From positions 1 to 19,672 of the forward strand of contig DLAL01000058.1 in the NCBI GenBank assembly GCA_002493945.1: a stretch of DNA of 19,672 nucleotides, in the 5' to 3' direction. Shown here piece after piece: positions 1 through 7,378 of this stretch (positions are counted from its first letter, which is position 1; each line of letters starts with the position of its first letter). A model generated the notes under the pieces. The model saw only the letters and a program-made list of their open reading frames with translations, made no database searches and was not told the origin of the DNA. The stretch comes from Porphyromonadaceae bacterium UBA7048 (GTDB lineage: Bacteria > Bacteroidota > Bacteroidia > Bacteroidales > Muribaculaceae). Made by a program: the position numbers and the translations under genes.

Positions 1-16
1 GGTTTAGCGGACAGTA

Positions 17-28
17 ATATAATTATAT
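17..28. promoter_or_regulatory. AT-rich 12-base palindrome just before higB, possible operator
   Basis: ATATAATTATAT is a perfect palindrome ending two bases before the higB start codon. Toxin-antitoxin operons of this kind are usually autorepressed by the antitoxin binding inverted repeats near the start, so this is a candidate HigA site. The surroundings are AT-rich, so a chance palindrome is quite possible. No TAnnTTTG promoter box is visible in the 30 bases available; the true promoter may lie left of the window. Confidence 0.25.
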
Positions 29-30
29 AT

Positions 31-375
31 ATGGCTAATCGAACCATAAAATTATATAAGAATTACTTTCAAGAATTCTATGTAGGCCAGACTGATGCAG
101 TAAGACGTAAAATCAACTATTGTATCGATGCTGTCCGCACGTTGGATAGAGTTCCTAAAACCATTCTCAAAAACATAGAGGATAGTGACGGACTATATGA
201 AATCCGAGTCGAGGCCGGAAGCAATATATTTCGTATATTCTGCTGTTTTGATGAAGGCTCTCTTGTGATTCTATTCAATGGTTTTCAAAAGAAAACACAA
301 AAGACACCGAAACAGCAGATTGTCAGAGCCAGGAATCTGATGAAAGAATATTTTAATGATAAACGAAATGGATAA
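31..375 (+). CDS. higB: HigB-type toxin of a type II toxin-antitoxin system (RelE/ParE superfamily, Gp49-like)
   Basis: A 114-residue basic protein. The family signature is in the second half: GLYEIRVEAGSNIFRIFC around residues 54-71, a LVILFNGFQKKTQKTP strand-and-loop around 78-93, and a terminal helix rich in K and R. HigB-like toxins are ribosome-dependent mRNA endonucleases held inactive by the paired antitoxin (family knowledge). The gene precedes its antitoxin, the HigBA order, and its last bases overlap the next gene by 20. Length is normal for the family. The DNA is AT-richer than the metK-nusB region, which fits acquisition by transfer. Whether the toxin is active cannot be told from sequence alone. 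Confidence 0.85.
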   Translation: MANRTIKLYKNYFQEFYVGQTDAVRRKINYCIDAVRTLDRVPKTILKNIEDSDGLYEIRVEAGSNIFRIFCCFDEGSLVILFNGFQKKTQKTPKQQIVRARNLMKEYFNDKRNG

Positions 376-679
376 GGCAAAGAAAGACGCAATCATGAAT
401 GCAAGTACTTTTGACGAGCTTCTTGATATCGAATACGGCAAACCGGGAACTCCTGAACGAGAACGGTTCGACGCAGATTCTGCGACATTCCGTCTTGCCG
501 AGACTCTGAAAGAAGAACGACTCAAGGCCGGACTTACACAGGAACAGCTCGCCGAGCGGATAGGGACAAAGAAAACCTATATATCGCGTCTCGAAAACGG
601 CAAGTCGGATATTCAGTTGAGCACTCTCTTCCGTATTTTCGAAGGACTCGGCAGACGAGTGTCTCTTACAATTCTTTAA
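356..679 (+). CDS. higA: HigA-type antitoxin, XRE/Cro-family DNA-binding protein
   Basis: A 107-residue protein with a helix-turn-helix of the XRE (HTH_3) type in its second half. The segment LTQEQLAERIGTKKTYISRL (about residues 60-79) is the classic helix pair, followed by ENGKSDIQLSTLFRIFEGLG. The N-terminal half, including FDELLDIEYGKPGTPERE, is typical of HigA-like antitoxins in Bacteroidales. The first ATG at 356 overlaps higB by 20 bases; a second in-frame ATG at 368 would overlap by 8 and is an equally good start. It should neutralise HigB and repress the operon (family knowledge). No terminator is visible between its stop and the metK promoter. Confidence 0.87.
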   Translation: MINEMDKAKKDAIMNASTFDELLDIEYGKPGTPERERFDADSATFRLAETLKEERLKAGLTQEQLAERIGTKKTYISRLENGKSDIQLSTLFRIFEGLGRRVSLTIL

Positions 680-701
680 ATATTTTTCATCCGCGAGGTT
701 A

Positions 702-732
702 TTGCACAATCCATATAAAATGCGTAACTTTG
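702..732 (+). promoter_or_regulatory. Bacteroidetes-type promoter for metK
   Basis: TTG at 702-704 and TAACTTTG at 725-732 are separated by 20 bases. This matches the Bacteroidetes primary sigma factor consensus (-33 TTG, -7 TAnnTTTG). The predicted start of transcription, around 738-740, gives metK a leader of about 230 bases that contains the riboswitch below. Confidence 0.8.
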
Positions 733-744
733 CGGCGTGAAAAA

Positions 745-820
745 GGAAGCGCCTGCACGCAGGTCTTCCGGTGGACAGATTTGGCTGCTTGCAACCACCC
801 TAAAAAATGCTAAAATCGCC
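745..820 (+). promoter_or_regulatory. SAM-II type S-adenosylmethionine riboswitch in the metK leader, with preceding hairpin
   Basis: The aptamer spans about 770-820. P1 is GGTGG (770-774) with CCACC (795-799). The loop has GATTTGG followed by GCTTGCAA, and after P1 come CTAAAAAATGCTAAAA and TCGCC. Order and sequence match the SAM-II core as I remember it: ATTTG in the loop, GCTTGCA at its end, then TAAA and GCTAAA after the stem. The pseudoknot can form with GGC (783-785) pairing GCC (818-820), a short helix with different bases from the proteobacterial examples. A separate hairpin, GGAAG/CTTCC with inner CCTG/CAGG (745-769), abuts P1 directly. SAM-II elements bind S-adenosylmethionine and lower expression of methionine and SAM genes; here the gene downstream makes SAM. 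The start codon lies 150 bases past the aptamer, unlike many SAM-II elements that overlap the initiation site. Confidence 0.82.
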
Positions 821-970
821 TCCGGCCGTCGGTACGCTTCAAGATGTGCCAGCGCGTGCGGAGTCAAGGTTTTAGGTATCATGGTGCTACGGCAGCCGCC
901 TGATTGTCCTCCCCGGACGCTTCACAGGGCGCTACCGTTCTTTTTTTATGTATACTTTAACTTACTTGAT

Positions 971-2263
971 ATGAGCTATCTCTTCACATCAGAATCAGTT
1001 TCGGAAGGACATCCCGACAAGGTGGCCGACCAGATTTCGGACGCCATCCTTGACGAATTCCTCGCACGCGACCCGCAGTCGAAAGTGGCTTGCGAGACGC
1101 TCGTCACCACCGGACAGGTAGTCGTGGCCGGCGAAATCAAGAGCGACGCCTACATCGACATGCAGGAGACCACGCGCCGCGTCATCAACGAAATAGGCTA
1201 TGACCGCTCCGACCTCCGCTTCGACGGCAACTCGTGCGGCATCCTCCTGGCCGTGCACGAGCAGAGCGGCGACATCAACCGCGGCGTAGAGCGCGCCGTG
1301 GCCGAGGAGCAGGGCGCCGGCGACCAGGGCATGATGTTCGGCTACGCTACCAGCGAGACTCCCCTCTACATCCCCGTGACCCTCGCGCTGAGCCACGCCC
1401 TGCTGATGAAGCTCGCCGACATACGCCGCAAGGGCGACCTGATGCCCTACCTCCGCCCCGACTCGAAGAGCCAGGTGACGGTTGAGTACGACGAGACGGG
1501 CCGGCCCCGTCGCATCGACACTATAGTGGTATCGACGCAGCACGACGAATTCGTCGACGCCGCAGCCGAAGGCATCTCTCAGGAAGAAGCCGACCGCCGG
1601 ATGCTCGACACCATCTACCGCGACGTGCGCGACATCCTCATACCCATGACGCGCAAGGAGCTTCCTGCCGACGTCGACGCTCTCTTCAACGGCGACTTCA
1701 AGCTGTACGTCAACCCGACGGGCAAGTTCGTCATCGGCGGCCCCCACGGCGACACCGGCCTGACCGGCCGCAAAATCATCGTGGACACCTACGGAGGCCA
1801 CGGCGCCCACGGCGGCGGCGCATTCTCGGGCAAGGACCCCTCCAAGGTCGACCGCTCGGCAGCCTACGCCGCACGCCACATAGCCAAGAACATGGTGGCA
1901 GCCGGCATCGCCGACCGCATGCTCGTGCAGGTGGCATACGCCATCGGCAAAGCCGAGCCCGTGAGCATCAACGTGAACACCTACGGCACCTCGCACGTGG
2001 CTCTGAGCGACAGCGAGATTGCCGCACGCGTGGCAGGCATCTTCGACATGCGTCCCTACGCCATCGAGCGCCGCCTGAAGCTCCGCAACCCCATCTACCG
2101 CGAGACGGCATCCTACGGCCACGTAGGCCGCACGCCGCGGACAGTGACCAAGACCTTCGCATCGCACTACGAAGAACCGTTCACACGCGAGGTCGAGCTC
2201 TTCACGTGGGAAAAACTCGATGCTGTCGACGACGTGCGCCGCGCGTTTGCCGATGTGCTCTGA
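971..2263 (+). CDS. metK: S-adenosylmethionine synthetase (methionine adenosyltransferase)
   Basis: Makes S-adenosylmethionine from methionine and ATP in the cytoplasm. The 430-residue length is usual for Bacteroidetes MetK, somewhat longer than the E. coli enzyme. The N terminus MSYLFTSESVSEGHPDKVAD carries the GHPDK ATP/metal motif. GGPHGDTGLTGRKIIVDTYG and GGGAFSGKDPSKVDRSAAYA are the signature stretches of the central and C-terminal parts. I chose ATG 971 because homology starts there. The frame stays open upstream through the leader, with another in-frame ATG at 881, but that part is not MetK-like and overlaps the riboswitch leader. The gene stands alone between its own promoter and a strong terminator, with the SAM-II element implying control by product level. 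Confidence 0.97.
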   Translation: MSYLFTSESVSEGHPDKVADQISDAILDEFLARDPQSKVACETLVTTGQVVVAGEIKSDAYIDMQETTRRVINEIGYDRSDLRFDGNSCGILLAVHEQSGDINRGVERAVAEEQGAGDQGMMFGYATSETPLYIPVTLALSHALLMKLADIRRKGDLMPYLRPDSKSQVTVEYDETGRPRRIDTIVVSTQHDEFVDAAAEGISQEEADRRMLDTIYRDVRDILIPMTRKELPADVDALFNGDFKLYVNPTGKFVIGGPHGDTGLTGRKIIVDTYGGHGAHGGGAFSGKDPSKVDRSAAYAARHIAKNMVAAGIADRMLVQVAYAIGKAEPVSINVNTYGTSHVALSDSEIAARVAGIFDMRPYAIERRLKLRNPIYRETASYGHVGRTPRTVTKTFASHYEEPFTREVELFTWEKLDAVDDVRRAFADVL

Positions 2264-2285
2264 CCGCTGTACATCTTAACTGATT

Positions 2286-2328
2286 CCGGGCCGCATTTTT
2301 TCAATTATTTCTGAAAAATGCGGCCTGT
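2286..2328 (+). terminator. Terminator-like hairpin after metK
   Basis: GGCCGCATTTTT (2289-2300) pairs perfectly with AAAAATGCGGCC (2314-2325): 12 pairs around a 13-base loop. It lies 25 bases after the metK stop. No long T run follows (TGTAATTT), so it may be an imperfect intrinsic terminator or an mRNA-stabilising 3' hairpin. Confidence 0.65.
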
Positions 2329-2331
2329 AAT

Positions 2332-2362
2332 TTGGCATATTGACAATTTTAACGTAACTTTG
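2332..2362 (+). promoter_or_regulatory. Bacteroidetes-type promoter for the nusB operon
   Basis: TTG at 2332-2334 and TAACTTTG at 2355-2362 are separated by 20 bases, the same spacing and -7 box as at metK. Transcription would start about 30 bases before the nusB ATG. No further promoter of this form is visible until the tRNA, so this one may drive the run from nusB to the AraC-type gene. Confidence 0.8.
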
Positions 2363-2399
2363 CATCGCAAAAAATACGAAAAGATAGTACATTCGACAT

Positions 2400-3884
2400 A
2401 TGATAAACCGCAGTCTAATAAGAATCAAGACAATACAGATTCTTTACTCCTACCTGCTTACGCGTAACGACTTCAAGCTCGAAACGCCACCCGCTCCCGG
2501 CGAAACGTCGCGTGACAGTTTATTCGCATATTCGGTATATGTCGACCTGATGATACTGTTGCTCAAGCTCTCGGGCGAGAACCTCGGACCGAACTCCGGC
2601 GTGATGCTCGACGACGACCCCGTGCTGCGCAAGAACCGTGTCGGCAAAGCCCTCCGCGACGACCTTGCCGTGCGCAATCTCCTTGCAGCCAACCGTGACC
2701 ACCGCAACAAATTCGACTCCTGCATCCGCGACATCCGCGATGCCATCGCCGCATCGGCCATCTACAACGACATCAAGCGCAAGCGCAAGATGCAGATGAC
2801 CGAGCAGCTCACGTTCTGGACCACCATACTCACCACAGTCATCCGCAAGCACAAAGGCGTCGAGCGCGTGCTGCGCCGCAGCGAGGACTTCTCGCATGTA
2901 GGATTCGACAACGGCGTGAAGATGCTCGTCGACACCCTCCGATCCTTCGACGACACCCGCTCTGCCTACCTGAAAGCCCGCGCAGACCTCGACCGATCGC
3001 TCTCGCAGGCCTACAGCCTCTACCACGCCCTGCTGATGCTCCCCGTGCAGATCACCGACCTCCAGGCCCGTCGCCTCGACAACAACAAGAACAAGTATCT
3101 GCCCAAGCCCGAGGACCTCAACCCCAACACACGATTCGTAGACAACGCCTTCGTGGCCGCCCTGCGCAACTGCAAGCCCCTGACGGAGTATATCGCCGAC
3201 AACGCCGACGCCGACCCCTCGACGTGGCGCGACAGCGACCTGCTGCTGGGCACGCTCCTTGACCAGATCATGGCCACCGAGGCATACGAGGCATACATGG
3301 AATCGCCCGCCGGCGACTTCGCCGCCGACGCAGCCTTCTGGCGCGAGATGATGCGCAACATCGTCATCCCCTCCGATGAGCTCGCCGAGGCGCTGGAGAC
3401 CAAGTCCGTATACTGGAACGACGACCTGGCCATCATGAGCACCTTCGTCCTCAAGACCATACGCCGCTCGTACGCCGCTCCTCAGGCCGAAGGCGAGGAG
3501 CCGGACAACAGCGACGACAAGCCTCAGGCCACGGGAGAGATACAGCTCCTGCCCAAATTCATGAACCGCGACGACGAGACCTTCGGCGCCGAGCTCTTCG
3601 AGTATGTGGTGAACAACCGCGAGAAGTACCGCCAGTGGATCGACAGCTTCATCAATCCCGAGCAGTGGGACTCCGAGCGCCTGGCCTTCATGGACATCGT
3701 CATCCTCACCACGGCCATCGCCGAGATAGTGAACTATCCGTCGATTCCCGTCCCCGTGACCCTGAACGAATACATCGAGATAGCCAACGACTACAGCACC
3801 GCGCGCAGCGGACAGTTCATCAACGGTGTGCTCTTCTCCATCATCAAGATGCTCAATAAAGAGGGCATCATCAACAAGCAGTAG
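2400..3884 (+). CDS. nusB: NusB-family transcription antitermination protein, long form with internal duplication
   Basis: NusB joins NusE (S10) on boxA RNA to let RNA polymerase read through rRNA operons (family knowledge). The ends match Bacteroidetes NusB: MINRSLIRIKTIQILYSYLL at the start, and WDSERLAFMDIVILTTAIAE then GQFINGVLFSIIKMLNKEGI at the end. At 494 residues it is much longer than the roughly 310 I recall for Bacteroides. The extra length is residues about 38-184, which resemble residues about 198-358. SLFAYSVY (40-47) matches SLSQAYSLY (200-208). From Y122/Y296 to about 183/357 the two copies align without gaps at an offset of 174, sharing FW at 139-140 and 313-314. Copy 2 is the canonical one, containing EDLNPNTRFVDN and SVYWND. 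An acidic linker (about 360-380) precedes the C-terminal NusB domain. The start has good promoter support. Confidence 0.9.
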   Translation: MINRSLIRIKTIQILYSYLLTRNDFKLETPPAPGETSRDSLFAYSVYVDLMILLLKLSGENLGPNSGVMLDDDPVLRKNRVGKALRDDLAVRNLLAANRDHRNKFDSCIRDIRDAIAASAIYNDIKRKRKMQMTEQLTFWTTILTTVIRKHKGVERVLRRSEDFSHVGFDNGVKMLVDTLRSFDDTRSAYLKARADLDRSLSQAYSLYHALLMLPVQITDLQARRLDNNKNKYLPKPEDLNPNTRFVDNAFVAALRNCKPLTEYIADNADADPSTWRDSDLLLGTLLDQIMATEAYEAYMESPAGDFAADAAFWREMMRNIVIPSDELAEALETKSVYWNDDLAIMSTFVLKTIRRSYAAPQAEGEEPDNSDDKPQATGEIQLLPKFMNRDDETFGAELFEYVVNNREKYRQWIDSFINPEQWDSERLAFMDIVILTTAIAEIVNYPSIPVPVTLNEYIEIANDYSTARSGQFINGVLFSIIKMLNKEGIINKQ

Positions 3885-3960
3885 CCTCCGGTTGTTATAT
3901 ACAGCGGAAAGCTATAGCAGATTCTCACATTAACCGACAATACAAACACTACCAAGCAAT

Positions 3961-4308
3961 ATGATGACACCGAACTTCATTCTCCTCCAGGCACAAGGTG
4001 CCGGCAGCAGCATGGGCAGCATCCTCATGATCGTAGCCCTCTTCGTGATTTTCTATTTCTTCATGATCCGTCCCCAGCAGAAGCGTCAGAAAGAAATCAA
4101 GAAATTCCGCGACAGCCTCGACCGCGGCAGCAAGATTGTCACCGCAGGCGGCATCTACGGCACCATCAAGGAAGTTCGCGACACATACTTCATCGTTGAA
4201 GTATCCAACGGCGTCAGCCTCCGCGTGGACAAAGGCTCGGTATATCCCTCGGCAGAGGATGCCAACCAGGCCGCACAGGAAGGCGGAGACAAGAACCCCG
4301 GCAAGTAA
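3961..4308 (+). CDS. yajC: Preprotein translocase accessory subunit YajC
   Basis: A small inner-membrane protein that associates with SecDF-YidC at the Sec translocon. The 115 residues show the family plan: a short N terminus, one membrane span about residues 19-36 (SILMIVALFVIFYFFMIRPQ), the conserved IRPQQKRQKE stretch, then a small cytoplasmic beta domain containing GSKIVTAGGIYGTI and VEVSNGVSLRVDKGSV. It lies 76 bases after nusB on the same strand with no promoter or terminator between, and precedes the YbbR-like gene, an order I recognise from Bacteroidales genomes. A tandem ATG at 3961/3964 leaves the start open by one codon. Confidence 0.95.
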   Translation: MMTPNFILLQAQGAGSSMGSILMIVALFVIFYFFMIRPQQKRQKEIKKFRDSLDRGSKIVTAGGIYGTIKEVRDTYFIVEVSNGVSLRVDKGSVYPSAEDANQAAQEGGDKNPGK

Positions 4309-4336
4309 TCCGGACTTGCAGCCTAATGCCCGCGTC

Positions 4337-5305
4337 GTGGCTTCGTTGAAAGACATAGCAAGACGTTGCATCATCGCGTTGCGTTCGCCCCGCGGACGTG
4401 ACGTGATGATGTTTTTGCTTTTCACGGTCATCTCTCTGATTCTCTGGGGCGTGATGTCGCTCAACGAGGAGGAGCAGTTCGATGTCCGCATGCCCGTGCG
4501 CTTCACCCATGTGCCCGACTCGGTGACGCTCATATCGACGGGGCCCGAAGCGCTCAGCGCCACCCTCACCCTAAAGGGCACGAAGCTGCTCAAGATGTCG
4601 GTGGGCAGAACTCCGGCGGTCAGCATCGACTTCCGCGCATATCTGTCAGGGAAGGCTCTGCATCTGACCTCTGGCGACCTCAAGGGCCTCGTCCGCACCG
4701 CCACCGGCGCATCGCAGGTCAGCGTGGTCTACCCCGACTCGCTGCTGATACCCTTCACCACCCACGAGGGCTACAAGCTGCCCGTTACCCCCGACTTCCG
4801 CGTCACCGCCGGTCCGCAGTCGTCGCTGGTCGGGCGTCCGCGCCTCTCGGCCGACTCGGTGAAAGTATATATGGCCAACGACGCACTGCCCGAGAACTTC
4901 CGGGCCGTGTCGACAGAGCCGATACGTCTGCTCGGCCTCGACCACACCGTCACGCGCAAAGTCAGGCTCCAGGGGCCGGCCAACTCGCGCATTGTGCCTG
5001 ACAGCATCGACATCACTTTCGACATCGAGCCTCTGATATTCAAGAGCCGCAAAGTGGTGGTAGAGCCTGTCAACGTGCCCTCCAACGTAAAACTCATCAC
5101 CTTCCCGGCGCAGGTTGACGTATTCTATATGGTGTCGATGACCGACTATAAGACCGGCGACCCGCGCTTCCGCGTTGTGGCCGACTACCGCAACATCAAC
5201 ACCGCCACCGGCAAAGTGCGGCTCACCGTGAAGAACGTCTCGGAGAAGTTCCGCAACGTGCATCTCTCCACCGACAGCGCCGAGTACATCATCGAACGTC
5301 ACTGA
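4337..5305 (+). CDS. YbbR-like domain protein with one N-terminal membrane anchor
   Basis: About 322 residues. A short basic N terminus (KDIARRCIIALRSPRGRD) is followed by one membrane span (VMMFLLFTVISLILWGVMSL), then a periplasmic region of YbbR-like beta repeats. These repeat patterns such as VPDSVTLISTGP, LSADSVKVYMAND and VPSNVKLITFPAQVDVFYMV. In Firmicutes YbbR (CdaR) regulates the diadenylate cyclase CdaA; no such cyclase gene is in this window and the role in Bacteroidetes is unclear. No ATG lies before the membrane span: GTG 4337 is my choice, TTG 4316 or 4346 are alternatives, and ATG 4406 would remove the basic segment. An in-frame ATG at 4136 would overlap yajC by 173 bases and is unlikely. 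Confidence 0.82.
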   Translation: MASLKDIARRCIIALRSPRGRDVMMFLLFTVISLILWGVMSLNEEEQFDVRMPVRFTHVPDSVTLISTGPEALSATLTLKGTKLLKMSVGRTPAVSIDFRAYLSGKALHLTSGDLKGLVRTATGASQVSVVYPDSLLIPFTTHEGYKLPVTPDFRVTAGPQSSLVGRPRLSADSVKVYMANDALPENFRAVSTEPIRLLGLDHTVTRKVRLQGPANSRIVPDSIDITFDIEPLIFKSRKVVVEPVNVPSNVKLITFPAQVDVFYMVSMTDYKTGDPRFRVVADYRNINTATGKVRLTVKNVSEKFRNVHLSTDSAEYIIERH

Positions 5306-5319
5306 TATTTCCTGCCATC

Positions 5320-5922
5320 ATGATGACGACTACTCCACTTCTAATAGCCGTCACTGGCGGCATAGGTTCCGGCAAATCCGTGGTCTGCCGTGTGCTCCGC
5401 ACGCTCGGCTACCCTGTATTCGACTGCGACAGCGAGGCTCGCGCAATCATGGACAGCGACCGCACCATCCACGGGCGCCTGTGCAGCGCCATATCGGCCG
5501 ATGTAGTGCGCGACGGCGTCATAGACCGGCGCATGCTGGCGTCGATAGTATTCGCCGATGCCGCCAGGCTCGACGCCCTCAACGCCATAGTGCACGGAGC
5601 CGTGCGCGACCGCCTCGCGCAGTGGCACGGCAGCCACTCGGGACACGCTGTCTTCGTGGAGACGGCGATATTCTTCCAGAGCGGACTGAACCGCATGACC
5701 GGCGCCGAGTGGCGCGTGACTGCCCCCGAGGACGTCCGCATACACCGCGTCATGCTCCGCAACGGCCTCAGCGCCGACGAAGTGCGGTCACGCATCAAGG
5801 CCCAGGACTTCAAGGCAGCCCCAGACGAGCCACGCCCTCCCCTGACCGAAATCATCAACGACGGACGCCGCGCCGTGCTACCGCAGATATTAGCGGCAAT
5901 CGACAGAATCAACGCCATATGA
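5320..5922 (+). CDS. coaE: Dephospho-CoA kinase
   Basis: Catalyses the last step of coenzyme A synthesis: ATP-dependent phosphorylation of the 3'-hydroxyl of dephospho-CoA. At 200 residues it is the usual length. The P-loop GGIGSGKS is at residues 13-20, followed by the family's GYPVFDCDSEAR stretch, in which the aspartates are typical, and later VFVETAIFFQSGL and the HRVMLRNGLSADEVRSRI segment. It begins 14 bases after the YbbR-like gene, with tandem ATGs at 5320 and 5323, and its TGA overlaps the ATG of the antiporter gene. Translational coupling to its neighbours is likely (inference). Confidence 0.95.
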   Translation: MMTTTPLLIAVTGGIGSGKSVVCRVLRTLGYPVFDCDSEARAIMDSDRTIHGRLCSAISADVVRDGVIDRRMLASIVFADAARLDALNAIVHGAVRDRLAQWHGSHSGHAVFVETAIFFQSGLNRMTGAEWRVTAPEDVRIHRVMLRNGLSADEVRSRIKAQDFKAAPDEPRPPLTEIINDGRRAVLPQILAAIDRINAI

Positions 5923-7367
5923 ACATCTCGATAGAAATCCTCCTTCTGGCCGGTTCGGTGCTTCTTCTGTTCAGCATCCTACTGTCGAAGACGGGATACC
6001 GATTCGGCGTCCCCACGCTGCTCATGTTCCTGCTGGCCGGCATGATATTCGGCACCGACGGCGTCGGCATAGAGTTCGACGACGTCCACACGGCTCAGAA
6101 CATAGGCATGGCGGCGCTCTGCATCATCCTTTTCTCGGGCGGTCTTGACACCAAAATCAAATCCATACGTCCTGTGCTGTGGCCGGGACTGTCGCTCTCC
6201 ACAGCAGGCGTGCTGCTGACCACACTCATCACCGGCGGATTCGTCTATCTCGTATCAGGCTCCGTAGGCGCCGGGGTGGTCTTCACGCCCGTCACGGCCA
6301 TGCTGCTGGCGGCCACGATGTCGTCGACCGACTCTGCGTCGGTATTCAACATCCTGCGGTCACAGAAAATCATGCTCAAGCACCGCCTCGGACCGATGCT
6401 CGAACTCGAGAGCGGCAGCAACGACCCGATGGCCTACCTTCTGACCATCATACTGATACAGTGCGCCGGAACGGCCGGCATCAACGGATGGGAGATAGCG
6501 CTGTCGTTCGTGCTGCAGTTCGGCGTGGGCGTGCTGGGCGGCTGGCTGCTCGGACGCCTGGCCGTATGGACCGTCAACAAGGTCAACCTCCGCAACCCCG
6601 AGCTGTACCTCATCATGGTACTGTGCTTCATCTTCGCCATATTCTCGTCAGTGACCCTGCTCAAGGGCAACGGCTACATGGCCATCTACATAGCCGGCAT
6701 CGTGATGGGCAACTCCGACACCTTCCGCAAGCGCGAGATAGGCACATTCCTCAACGGCGTGACATGGCTGGTGCAGGTGGTGATGTTCGTCCTTCTGGGC
6801 CTGCTGGTCAACCCCAAGGAGATGCTCGGCATAGCCCCCATTGGCATACTTGCGGCCCTGTTCATGATACTCGTGGCACGCCCCGTGAGCGTGTGGCTGA
6901 GCCTGCTGCCTTTCGGCCGCCGCATATCGCGCAAGTCGAAGCTCTTCGTGTCGTGGGTGGGCCTCCGCGGCGCGGCTCCTATACTCTTCGCCACCTATCC
7001 CGTGGTGGCCGGAGTCGAGGCCGGCAGCGAGATATTCAACATCGTGTTCTTCGTCACCCTCATATCGCTGCTTGTGCAGGGCACCACCATAGCCAGGGCG
7101 GCTCAGCTGCTCGGGCTGAGCGACAAGGACGCCGACGAGGCCGACCACTTCGGCATCGAGCTGCCCGACAGCATCGACAGCCATCTGAGCGAGATGTTCT
7201 GCACAGAGAGCATGCTCGCCTCCGGCCACCGCCTGCGCGACATGGCGCTCCCCGAAGGACAGCTCGTGATACTCGTGCGCCGAGGCGACCGCTACATCGT
7301 GCCCAACGGCCGCACAGTGCTCGCCCCGGGCGACATACTCCTCCTTCTCTCTCCTGACCACCAATAG
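5919..7367 (+). CDS. K+/H+ (or Na+/H+) antiporter, CPA1 family with C-terminal TrkA-C domain
   Basis: A 482-residue inner-membrane cation/proton antiporter of the NhaP2/CvrA kind. Residues 1-390 are almost continuous hydrophobic segments, about 12 spans. They contain the CPA1 hallmarks SSTDSA (135-140) and LESGSNDP (163-170), with the N-D pair of the ion site, plus GLRGAAPI (348-355). Residues about 430-482 form a TrkA-C (RCK_C) regulatory domain (DMALPEGQLVILVRRGD, then LAPGDILLLL); no TrkA-N nucleotide-binding domain is present. NhaP2-type proteins expel K+ in exchange for protons and respond to cytoplasmic ligands, but specificity cannot be read from sequence. The start ATG overlaps the coaE stop (ATGA). 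The frame is open further upstream inside coaE, which I ignored because homology begins at MNISIEILLL. Confidence 0.9.
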   Translation: MNISIEILLLAGSVLLLFSILLSKTGYRFGVPTLLMFLLAGMIFGTDGVGIEFDDVHTAQNIGMAALCIILFSGGLDTKIKSIRPVLWPGLSLSTAGVLLTTLITGGFVYLVSGSVGAGVVFTPVTAMLLAATMSSTDSASVFNILRSQKIMLKHRLGPMLELESGSNDPMAYLLTIILIQCAGTAGINGWEIALSFVLQFGVGVLGGWLLGRLAVWTVNKVNLRNPELYLIMVLCFIFAIFSSVTLLKGNGYMAIYIAGIVMGNSDTFRKREIGTFLNGVTWLVQVVMFVLLGLLVNPKEMLGIAPIGILAALFMILVARPVSVWLSLLPFGRRISRKSKLFVSWVGLRGAAPILFATYPVVAGVEAGSEIFNIVFFVTLISLLVQGTTIARAAQLLGLSDKDADEADHFGIELPDSIDSHLSEMFCTESMLASGHRLRDMALPEGQLVILVRRGDRYIVPNGRTVLAPGDILLLLSPDHQ

Positions 7368-7378
7368 AATCCCGCGAT

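Noticed and set aside
737..970. N-terminal extension of metK (open frame from 737, or ATG 881)
   Set aside because: MetK homology starts exactly at ATG 971, and the extension is translated from the riboswitch leader with no family-like sequence.
995..2167. Long open frame antisense to metK
   Set aside because: The translation is rich in V, A, G and H with no recognisable motif, as expected for a shadow of a GC-rich gene; metK on the other strand is certain.
4136..4336. Longer start for the YbbR-like protein at ATG 4136
   Set aside because: It would overlap yajC by 173 bases in another frame, and the added residues do not resemble the family.
5481..5918. Longer antiporter reading frame starting inside coaE
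   Set aside because: The extra part is an R/P/H-rich shadow of coaE; the antiporter begins at the ATG overlapping the coaE stop.
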